DNA of 64,000 nt, from NCBI GenBank assembly GCA_000727475.1, contig KL647327.1, positions 141,011 to 205,010 of the forward strand, read 5' to 3'. Both the position numbers and the translations under genes were made by a program. Numbering within the stretch: the first letter of the stretch is position 1; every line of letters begins with the position of its first letter. Below, one piece after another: positions 55,099-64,000 of the stretch. Below the pieces are notes generated by a model, which saw nothing but the letters and a program-made list of their open reading frames with translations, did not search any database and was not told where the DNA came from. Source of the stretch: Sarcocystis neurona (Eukaryota; Apicomplexa; Conoidasida; Eucoccidiorida; Sarcocystidae).

Positions 55099-57003
55099 CG
55101 ATTGCCTCTGGTATAGCCTGCAGGTAGCACTGCAGTGGCACAACACGCTGGAAGTGAGCGTGTGAGTATTCGTGCTGTGGTCCTTAAAAATATTGTTGTG
55201 CAAAACAACCCAGCGCTGGGGTTCAAGAAAGAGAACAAGGTCGTCGGAGATATAAGTGAACAAAAAATTGAGTTTTCTGCCGACTTCGTAGTTTTGTGTT
55301 GTAGAGCATTAAAGTGAGAGGAAGTCATGCTTGAACACTACATGAGAAGCACAGAGTAGAGAGATCGTCTTCCAATTTCCCGCAAAAAAATGTGTCACCC
55401 AACACCGACCACAGCAACGACCATATACTGGCCCTAGTGCGGTTGAAGTGTGTCTCTGATGAAACGCTACAGTCGTGCGGGAGCGACTGGTAAGGGATTG
55501 TGGCAATAACAACTTATTGCCCTGAGACAACGCTTCGGTGGAGTGCGTGGCCTGTTGTTTCCACGAGATCTTAACCTGCAGAACGGGCGGTATAGTCTCA
55601 GAATATAAATTGTGCCAAAAAGTGTGCAGCCGCTACTAAAGGAAAACGAATCACGTTCACTCCAACACACACGTCGACACAGACGTGTCGCTTTTATAAA
55701 AAAGGTCACGTTTGCATCCAGGTAGTGTATATTTATACACACGTCGTGTGCCAAGGCATGTTCTCGGTGAGACGTGAAGAGTTTTGTTCAATAACGTAGG
55801 GCAGCTGCACCGACAAACGTCGTGTTCCTGAAATCTCTGTCGGAGTAGAAGTGCCCACTTCTACGTAAAAAGAGCTTGCTGTAAATCATTGTGAACTCTA
55901 GAAAAACTCGACTCATCTAATAGCCTGCACACCTGCGTGCATGCAACTGTGTATCACGCCCTTCATCTTCATGCCGAATCGCACAGTTTTCGACGCGCAC
56001 AACAAGGCTAGAATAGGTCATCGCCCCCTCACTGTATAAAAAGATACATCTGCAGGTACATATATATATATATATATATGTACACAGATGTATACGAAGA
56101 TTTCTGTAGCGGATACACATATATATGTATATATATATGTATAATTGTGTATGTACTGGAAAAATGGAAGCGGTTCTGTTCAGGCTTCGTCGTCGAGAAG
56201 AGAGCACACACGACTTTTTCATTTTGCTCAACTTGCTGCAAACGTCGGACAGACGCAACCGCCCCTGAATATTTTGTGCGTCCTTTCCTGTGAAGGAATC
56301 TGTATGGGCGGAAACAACGCGGCTAATCAGGGGGAGGAGATGATGAATGCCTGCGTTTCCCTTCGTTGCACGCACCCTTTCTCAACAGCTGTGCCCATCC
56401 TGTAAACCTTCTCAGGCTCTGTGTCTGTGTTGAGATATACAATCGAGGGAAGCACTACCAATTGTGATTATATCTATGATACATATCCAAGTGAGGCTTA
56501 AGTATACGCTGGTTATTCCTGTCGAGTCAAACGTACACCTACATATATTTCCATATGTGGAAAGAGGTGGCGGCTACGTCTGCCAGGTTTTCTCCCGCGT
56601 ACACTTGTTTTCACAAGCGTGTCTGCGCGTGGTGAGGAACCTCCGCCCGACACACAAATGAGGGCGGAAGCTGGCATTAAAAAGAGCTTCCCACGCAGTC
56701 AAACACAAAAATGTATACACAGAAAATACAAGCACACCTGCGTTACTTCCCCACCCATACACAAGTGTATGTACAACGGCGCAACAACGTGTTGTCACCT
56801 ATGTGTGTCCACTTGCATACACATTCGTCCACACGCGTATTCACATACGCTGCGTGTGTTGAAGACTTGGAAAAGGTGCGACATGAAAAGGCCCTTTATA
56901 GAGCATTCAGCAACGAGAAACAAGTAATCCAGAGACAGGTGCTCTACGTGCACCGCCTCTAGCTCACTAGCACAGTGGGATTTCTAAATTTCTCTCTTTT
57001 GTG

Positions 57004-57342
57004 TCACATCCAGAATTCATCGTAGTCATCAAGGAAATTGAGATCATCTTCGGTGTTCACTTGCTCGTCCTCCCTGTCATGACTGTCCTCTTTTTCTCTT
57101 CTTTCTCCTTCACGGCCTCCTCCGTCCAATGTTTCTTCCTCGTCCATCTTCTCTCCTTCTTCTTCGTCTTCGTCTTTAAAGCGAATGTCGCGTCGTGTGG
57201 CTCCTGGAGCACGCGAACCGGCTTCTTTCCTGGTTTTAGTTCTATGCGGCGGCTGCTGATCTGCCGACAGAGCAGATGCTACAGCTCCACTGAGTTTGCT
57301 TATATGTTTTTTCTCTTTGTCATCAACTGTGAAAGTCTCTAA
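57004..57342 (-). CDS. terminal exon of the right-edge gene, acidic tail
   Basis: The acceptor CCAGGCAG at 57343 keeps phase 0; other AGs upstream would lengthen the exon. It encodes LETFTVDDKEKKHISKLSGA, then a Lys/Arg-rich stretch, then KDEDEEEGEKMDEEETLDGG and more Glu/Asp, ending DLNFLDDYDEFWM at a TGA. Such basic-then-acidic unfolded tails are common in nuclear or mitochondrial apicomplexan proteins. Confidence 0.65.
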   Translation of the reverse strand, partial: LETFTVDDKEKKHISKLSGAVASALSADQQPPHRTKTRKEAGSRAPGATRRDIRFKDEDEEEGEKMDEEETLDGGGREGERREKEDSHDREDEQVNTEDDLNFLDDYDEFWM

Positions 57343-60300
57343 CTGCCTGGATGCGCTGCCGCTTGTTCGCACAGGTAGCCGCGGCAGCAGCAGCTGCTTC
57401 CCCGCGTCTTTGTAGTAATATCTCTCTCCTTCACTTTCTCCTAAAAGCGGCAAAAGTGATATCCCCCCTCTCTGCAGCCTGTTTTTACGTTTTCTCTTCA
57501 CATTACCAGCCGGAAATACAGGCTCCAACGGAGCACCGAAAATGCTGAAGGCGGAATCTGGGGGTGTCTGTACACCTCAGAGAGACAGTCAACAACATGT
57601 CATCGCAGCTGTGTATTTCTTCGGAAGCTGATCGGTCGTCGTATACTGCTTCTCAGCCACACACCCGTGTTGTTGTTATTATAGCATTCAGCCGAATGGC
57701 TCCGCTTCACTTGATCACCTTAGCTATCTGTACACCGTCCATTCTTTGGTGCGCAAGCGCAACCTAGCGCTAGCATCACAACAGCGAGATTGATATTCTT
57801 CTGCGGGAGCAGTGTAGTGCTACAATTTTAGGAGAACAAGAAATACTATGAGGAGAAACGGAGGGTGTGATACTACCTTCAGGATTATCGCGACCTCTCA
57901 GTCTACCTGGAGGACCGACACTGTTGACAGGAGAATTTTCCGAATTTCAGCAGTGAACGAACTGTGGTACCATAGCAACAGTAAGAATACAACAGTCGCT
58001 ATTGCTACCGCCATACGGATCTGTGACTCGAGAAGTCACTGCAAGTCACGAGCACCGCAAGCCCCAAAGTAGATGAATTACTCCTGAAGCATCTCTCTGC
58101 GTCGTAGTACACGTGTACACTGTTACACAGACTTACAGACACACACATATACAGGTGCAAGAAGACGAGGAAGATGCTGGCCGCTCTGCTTCGACTAAGT
58201 TCCTGTCCCTGACCCTGGCTTTATACACACGTCTACTTGGGTGGAAGCGGAGCCTTCCCTCGCGGCGACGTGCAGCGTTCGTACAGAGGATGAGAAAGGT
58301 ACTCAGAGCAGAAGCGAAGTGCAGCCAACGCAAAAGAGAGCCTGTCTGTGTATAGGTGAAAAGTGTGAGAATTGCATATTCATATACGTTTCAGAGATGG
58401 TGACACGACGCAGGCGTAGACCACGGGTGCGAGGACGTTGGCAGGGTTTGCCATTCCTCGTGTGTGAGGAGCAGCAGCAGTACACAGAAGCTGAACGAAA
58501 AAACGATGGCGCTCCAGCAGGGAGAAACGGCAGCACAAACAGCAGCTTGCGGTGTCCAGACACCAAGGAAGACAACAAACGGCACAGGTTTTGACGCACT
58601 GAGTTTCTTGTATGAGTACACTGTCTCCAGGTGTTGGAAGAGAATGTTCCCAGAGTTTCAAGGACGCGATCCACACGCGCATTCCTGGTGTACGTACACC
58701 GGCGAAACGGACGGAGTCGGGACAGTGCCCGCGCGCACGCGGTTGATTTACCTCTTCAGGACGCAGGGCGTCTCCGTATTCGTCTCCGAATTTTCGGTGA
58801 GACCAGAGAGGTTTATACAGTGCCATCAGACGTGGGAACTTGCGCCTGCGTGTAGGGAGCGCAAACACATTTCTTCGTTTTCGTGCTCTCTTCTCCTTTT
58901 TTCCCTTCATTTGTCTCTCTGCTGCTTGCTCTCCCCATCTCAACGCAAACGTCTGTGCGGGGGAAGGGCGTAATTCTGCACCTTCTTTGTCTTTGAACGT
59001 TGGGTAGTCTTTCACATACAACTTTGCACACGAGCGTATGTGTTCACACACATGTAGAAGAATTCTTCCGTCCTCTGTCTCTCTACGTTTCACTTCTATC
59101 CCTCTCTGTATCTCTTCCTCTTTCTCTCTCCTTCATTACTGAGAATTACGTACAAGGGTCAAAAATTCTTTTCTCACCAGAAGCGCTCACAGATGTATGT
59201 GTCTGATTATTGACGCGTCCCGACGCAGTCTAGGCTCGCTTCTGCTCATCACCCACAACCTCTATACACGTGCAGACACATAAGTACACAAAGACCTGCA
59301 TGTGTACATGGATAGATATAGGTGTAGCACCTCCAGCACAACAACTGCTAGACGAGGAGATACACGACGCCACCAGCAGCAGTCCAGGCGCGTATGCCTG
59401 TGTCAACGTATGAAGGAAAGAATGTGTATATATATGTATATGTATGTAGGTGTGTCTTTCTACGTGTGTGTCTCTGCAGAGAACAGTGTTTGCCTGACCT
59501 CCCGAGAAACAGAGACAGAGGACGAAAGTACATCTTTTGCAAGGCTGCTCGAAGTAGCTTTGAAGTAGCTTCTGCACGATGATGCGGGAAAAAAGTTGTA
59601 GTTCTCTGGGAGTACGCAGACCTGACTGTCTTCTCATCCTCACGTGGAAGCAGAGGACTGGCGTGAACTTTTATAAACATCTCTCTAGATGCAGATACCC
59701 TTATTCTGTAACAGACAAGTGTAGGCTCCCCTTATGAGTCAGAAAGATGAAGTTTCTCTTCCACGCAGAAAAACACACGCAAGGTTGCAGTGAGACACGT
59801 GTGCAGGCGTGCACCTACGTACGCATACACACAGAGACAGAAAGCCGAGTTTAGATATCGAGGCGGTCGCATAGGTATTTGGCCTGTCTCTTCACATACA
59901 CTTTTGTATATAGATGCTTTTTGAGAAAGGCGAAAGTGGAGTGTCAAGAAAAACACGCCTGTTTGCCAGCTGGCGCAGACGTAGGTCCCCTTGTTCACCT
60001 ACACACACGCACATACGTACATCTCTGTGTTTCTCTGTGGACACACACGTATAGACCGAGAACAACGCAGAGACACATATTATGAGACATCCCGCGGGTA
60101 TACGCAGTGCTTCCCGTCTCTCTCTAAACACATACATATATACGTATAAACGTTCCATCCATACACACACATACACGTGTGTACCTATGTTGCGTGACCC
60201 ACGCGCACACACACATACACATATAATATATACATGTATACACAACGCAGGTACGCGTATAAGGATGTGTCCTGCTCATCCAAAGAAAACAGATACCTGG

Positions 60301-63300
60301 ACATAACAGGAAACTTGCTGCTCACCTGTTGGCGCGTGTTTCATACTCCATGTCGACGTAATCGCCTATTTCTGTCGGGAAGTCGGTGTACCTCCCCTCG
60401 CGGTGGGCTTCGGTCATCCAGTAGTGCCACATCTCCGCCATTTCTTCCTTGGTCATCTTCGGCGACATGTAGCTGCCCGCGTTTCCCACACACAAAACAA
60501 CTTCTCTATTTCGAAGACATCTGCTCAACATGCGTCGGTACAATAAAGCTACACACCGAACTTCTCTCTCTACGTACGTACACATAGATATATATATATA
60601 TATATATATGCGTAGATCTCTCTCTATCTCGATATATATAAGTACGCGTGAGTGGGTGACGGCACCAGGGCGGAGAGAGAGAGTGCCTACGCAGAGGGGG
60701 AGAGGCGCGCAGGTGCAAGAACAACGGTGAAACGGTCAATATATATGTATATATATACAGACGTCTATACAGAAAGATTTACGCACATAAATGGCCACGG
60801 ATGTATATACGAATATATACATACGCACTCTTCTTTCTCTTTCTATATGAATACGCAGACGCCTGCACATATACGTACGCGTGTGGCATACACAAGAGAA
60901 GATACAGAAAGAGCTCTTTACAAATAAACTCTACAGGACGTCTACGGGCACACACACACACACACACAAACGTCGTTTTTTCTTTCATATATATATATAT
61001 ATATATATGGCATACACAAGAGCAGCCATCGGGAGGATACCTGGAGGTCTCTATACAACTGAACATCTATACGTCTCTACGAACACCTTCATACGCAAGC
61101 ATCCCTCTCTCCACATCTCTCTCTCTCATATATATATATATGTATATGCATATATATGTGGCACCCATAAGGATTGGAATCGGGAGGATACAGAGAGGGC
61201 TCTATAGAAATGAGTATATGTATACATACGTATGTATATGAAGATGTATAGACACATCCGTCTGTCTCTCTAAATATGTTCATATATACATATATGCGTA
61301 TGTGTTGCGTACAAGTACACATGCATATGTAGCACAGACAACGGTAGGCACGGTGGGATAGAGATAGGGCCTGAACAGGTTCAGAGACCTGCTGTGTGAA
61401 GAAGCAGAGCGGCAACGACGCGCGCGAAGATGTCGAGAACAGCAACAAGAAGGAACGTAAGCAACTGGCCTAAGAGCACAGCACCCGGCCTCGGTGAAGA
61501 AGCAGCAGATCAGGCCGATGCGAGCTCAGAAAAGCCATCACGCGGACGCCTCTTTTCACATGATACGACCTCGGACGTGTCGCACAAAATTTAACAAGCC
61601 CACCGACAGGAAAGCTCAGCGAGCACTTTCTTCTGCTTCAAGAACAACGGCGCCGCTCTTCTGCTGTCTGTCTAGGCAGATGCGTCCGCACGGCGTATGC
61701 CAACGCGGAAGGCGGGTGGTAGGTGGTACGCGAAGTTGTCCGAGAAAGAAAAAGAGGCTACCCGTCGTTCAGAGACAGAGACACGTTTTCCCCAACGCGG
61801 TGACAGGGTGGCTCAAGCTGAGAAAAGCCTATTTTCGTTGCACGTATATACCTGCGTCTACTAGAACTACACATCCCCGTATATAAATATATATATATAT
61901 ATATGTATACGTATCAACTTTTGTTGAGTGTGTATTTCTTCCTCTACTAGAGCTACACGTCCCACGTACATACGTATGTGGGTTTGTCTGGTTGAGATTA
62001 CATGCTCGTATTAGATGCGTACAGGTTAAAGAGAGTTTTGCGTGCCCACACTTTCGGAGACATAGACACGTTTGTAAGTGTTCTTTTCTAGCCTCGCTCC
62101 AACAGACTTGCTGGCGTGAAATTGCTAGGAGGTGGCGGGAAGTCAGACAAGCAGCACAGCTCCTCCCCGACGGGGCGTGCGCACTGCGTTCACACGCAAG
62201 AGCAGCGTCTGCATGCCCGCGCCGGTGCACCTTCCTTTCTGCTTTGTTTAGACTGGCGCACTTCTTCATACGTCCACGCGCAGAGACGAAGAAGAGGAGA
62301 AGTTCGAATCTCTGAGAAGGGATGCACAGGCATCGTCCTCTAGGGGCCTGTCTCTGTGCAGACGACTTCCTAATACGCGTAGACAGAGACAGACGTACAA
62401 AAAGAAAGAGACACAGAGAGAGAAAGAGGCGTACGAGACGGATATACATATATATATATATATATTTGTATATTTTCATAGATAAAAGATACGTGTACAT
62501 ATATAGATATGAATTCATATACACACCGGATACACACATACAGAATGGAGACGGCCATGAAAGCTACACACGCCCGTAGGTCTGTATTTCCCTCTCTGTC
62601 CTTCTTTTTCTCTGTCTCCACGTATGCATATATATATATATGAAAGTAAATATATCCATACACGCCTAGACAGACGTTCACACGTAGTTGTAGGCAGCTG
62701 CGTAGAGAGAATACACAGAAGCAGACCTATGCATGAAAACAGATACGTACACATTATATGGATATCTACATGTACATATATATATATATGGACAGAGAGA
62801 GAGATAGATAGGTGTCCCTCTACAATGAAGGGTATAGAGAGAAGTCCGGACGAGGGACGTGCTGTGTGTGTCACATATCCACGCCGTTTCTTCTCCTCCT
62901 CTTGCGTCCCATGGACTTCAACCTGCCGCTTTTCTCTTCTTCACCATCTGCATTGTGCGTCGCTCTTCCTTTTTCTCTTTTCCCGCCCGTCTCGTCTCTT
63001 TTGCTCTGCGTCTTGCTCTGTCTTGCTGGTTTTTCGTCCCTTCCTTCTCCTCCTTCTTCACCCCCGCTTTCTGTCCCCATTGAGATGTCTGTCTGTCTTT
63101 CTTTCTCTCGATATTCACTCGGGGCACTTCTCTTTTGTTCTCTCTTACTCACTGAACTCACCAGTTCGCGTGCGGTACTATGTCTTCCATGAACAAGTTT
63201 ACTGCAAGCGTGCGGCCCTCTCCATCGGGGACGGCACAGCTGCCGCCGCCGTGGAAGTCGCAGTGAGGCGAGACCTTGGGCAAATGCGTAGCAATTTCCT

Positions 63301-63841
63301 CTCCTCGCCATATCTGCAGAATCGTCTCTGCCGTCGCAGTCTCCGCAGCCATCTTGGCAGCCTCGTGCGTCGCCTCTTCAAAAATTGCCTTCTTGTACAC
63401 CGGGTGCTGCCGAATATCTTCGCTGCGGGTCAACCGTCCGTGCGCACAGCAGCGGCCGAAACATGGGAAGTTGCAGCAGCACCGACGGAGGGGAAGAGCT
63501 CAGTTTTCATATACAGGCGCATACGCGGAGTAACACATTTCTGGCAGCTTCACTTTATACATATAGAGACCTGTAGAGGGGCCTCCTCTGCAGAAGTGTG
63601 TCTGTGTGTGTGTGTGGCTACATGTGGAGATGAACTCGCAGTGGGCCATCCACACGCACATATTAGACAGAGAGAGGTGTACACACATATCTGGAGAAGC
63701 GACGCATAGAGAGAGAGAGAGAAGGAGGAGAAGAAATTGGCACGGTCACACACGGATGTGTATGTATGGGAAAGTAGATACTGCGTATACATATGCGTAT
63801 CGCCCTCAGTTTATATGAAGTGTGCAGTTCTGCTCGTACAC

Positions 63842-63875
<34 letters not shown>

Positions 63876-64000
63876 AGACAAAGGGAAGGTGAAAAAATAG
63901 ATGTACAGGGAGGCGGACATACATGTATACCTGGGAAAGTATATATCACACATCTACTTTTGTAGGTTGCTCACCTAAGCTGAAGTGTGCAGATCGGCTT
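57004..64000 (-). CDS. unknown multi-exon gene with acidic C-terminus, runs off right edge
   Basis: Five minus-strand exons join in phase: 63975-64000 (continues outside), 63162-63422, 60326-60472, 58752-58845 and 57004-57342 (TGA). The protein of at least 290 residues includes EDIRQHPVYKKAIFEEATHE, CDFHGGGSCAVPDGEGRTLA, LFMEDIVPHANCYMSPKMTK, EMWHYWMTEAHREGRYTDFP, ALYKPLWSHRKFGDEYGDAL and a tail dominated by Asp/Glu ending NFLDDYDEFWM. It has no membrane helix and no recognised family. The aromatic, charged middle looks like a conserved soluble domain. Introns of 0.5-2.7 kb are filled with TATA, GA and CTG repeats. Four of the five donors fit consensus well (GTGAGC, GTGAGT, GTGAGC, GTAAAT). 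Confidence 0.6.
58687..58700. repeat. single GGTGTACGTACACC palindrome
   Basis: This is the same 14-base palindrome as at 14595 and 14656, here next to the acidic-tail gene's exon 4 in intronic DNA. Confidence 0.85.
58752..58845 (-). CDS. exon 4 of the right-edge gene
   Basis: Phase 2 entry after CTACACGCAG. Encodes RKFPRLMALYKPLWSHRKFG and DEYGDALRPEE, leaving in phase 0 at GTAAAT. Confidence 0.68.
60326..60472 (-). CDS. exon 3 of the right-edge gene
   Basis: Phase 2 entry after GCGGGCAG completes a Cys codon. The exon encodes YMSPKMTKEEMAEMWHYWMT and EAHREGRYTDFPTEIGDYVD, then MEYETRAN, leaving in phase 2 at GTGAGC. It contains five Met and many Glu residues, in contrast with the TA-rich surroundings. 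Confidence 0.72.
60540..61400. repeat. ~125-150-bp interspersed tandem units with (TA)n
   Basis: A unit reading GGCATACACAAGAG..(GGGAGGATAC)..AGAG.GCTCTATA..A occurs at about 60885, 61009 and 61159, each followed by TATA sequence. A degenerate fourth copy starts near 61330. It lies in intron 2 of the right-edge gene. From 61400 to 62400 the DNA is semi-unique with a 236-codon minus-strand frame (61829-62539) that I do not call. Confidence 0.7.
63162..63422 (-). CDS. exon 2 of the right-edge gene
   Basis: TGACCCGCAG is followed by 86 full codons: EDIRQHPVYKKAIFEEATHE, AAKMAAETATAETILQIWRG, EEIATHLPKV, a Gly/Cys/His-containing stretch and LFMEDIVPHAN. The exit at GTGAGT is in phase 2. It is GC-rich and clearly different from the flanking CT-rich intron. 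Confidence 0.7.
63580..63960. repeat. (GT)n, (GA)n and (TA)n blocks in intron 1 of the right-edge gene
   Basis: GTGTGTGTGTGTG at about 63600, GAGAGAGAGAGAAGGAGG at 63710 and (TA)n at 63841-63868. No exon was seen. Confidence 0.85.
63975..64000 (-). CDS. partial exon 1 of the right-edge gene
   Basis: The last 26 bases of the window, read on the minus strand, encode ...KPICTLQL plus two bases and end at a GTGAGC donor. The phase (2) and the Ser codon formed match the next exon. The exon continues outside the window. Confidence 0.5.

Larger units (their letters stand above)
33700..57000. other. repeat-poor segment
   Basis: Over about 23 kb CAG/CTG tracts are absent and microsatellites are few: 35010-35050, 35545-35575, 45420-45530, 48950-48987, 50767-50850 and 56060-56140. 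The DNA is of ordinary complexity, in sharp contrast with both sides. Candidate genes are listed separately. I found no supportable gene in 33.7-35.9, 36.6-40.2, 42.6-44.6, 49.8-51.1 (weak exons only) and 55.3-57.0 kb. Confidence 0.7.

Noticed and set aside
61829..62539. 236-codon minus-strand frame with Cys/Arg-rich content
   Set aside because: The flanking exons of the right-edge gene join in phase across it, the frame runs into TATA repeat at both ends, and no splice borders are convincing.
1..64000. CRISPR arrays, operons, ribosome binding sites, insertion sequences, prophage
   Set aside because: The sequence is clearly eukaryotic, and the tandem repeats lack the repeat-spacer pattern with unique spacers.
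1..64000. AAACCCT telomere-like heptamer arrays, rRNA, tRNA genes, reverse transcriptase or transposase domains
   Set aside because: I looked for them by eye and found none. A covariance-model search for tRNA and a protein-profile search for transposons would be decisive.

Overview
This window looks like nuclear DNA of a coccidian apicomplexan, most likely an Eimeria-type parasite. The evidence is (i) thousands of bases of CAG/CTG trinucleotide repeat, (ii) recognisable genes broken into short exons by long repeat-filled GT-AG introns, and (iii) a sharp alternation of repeat-rich and repeat-poor stretches, resembling the segmental organisation I recall for Eimeria tenella chromosomes. This is inference: no marker gene, rRNA or tRNA pins the species, and I saw no AAACCCT telomere-like heptamer arrays. 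Exons were found by eye, from open frame, AG/GT borders and matching phases across introns. There is no transcript evidence.

Left repeat-rich segment (about 1-33.6 kb). The minus strand carries a multi-exon major facilitator superfamily (MFS) transporter. Seven phase-compatible exons between 15.05 and 4.37 kb cover the N-terminus to TM6. The C-terminal half is not found and probably lies in or near an 846-base assembly gap (3396-4241) inside a CAG array. Next come a plus-strand gene of unknown function (exons 22.3-24.9 kb), a convergent minus-strand gene (25.05-26.96 kb), and a plus-strand five-segment locus (29.05-33.65 kb). That last locus encodes a protein of about 103 residues that resembles complex III subunit QCR8. 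A minus-strand exon pair (30.27-30.69 kb) sits inside its first intron. The rest is CAG/CTG tracts, (TA)n/(GATA)n/(GA)n blocks and several minisatellites.

Repeat-poor segment (about 33.7-57 kb). Sequence here is mostly unique. Candidate genes are short or have small introns: an N-terminally anchored 186-aa protein (minus, 36.0-36.5 kb), a signal-peptide protein (minus, 40.3-40.9 kb), a three-exon gene (minus, 41.55-42.5 kb), a 168-aa reading frame (minus, 46.0-46.5 kb), a two-TM protein exon (plus, 47.36-47.87 kb), further plus exons at 48.7 and 49.1 kb, and a multi-exon gene with a 374-codon Ser/Arg/Pro-rich exon (plus, 51.1-55.1 kb). Chance open frames of 150-190 codons are expected once or so in this much sequence, so most of these are tentative.

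Right repeat-rich segment (about 57-64 kb). One minus-strand gene of unknown function runs off the right edge. It has five exons with matching phases, ending in a strongly acidic tail. The proteins do not form an obvious common pathway. The QCR8-like protein would act in the mitochondrial inner membrane and the MFS protein in a cell or organelle membrane.
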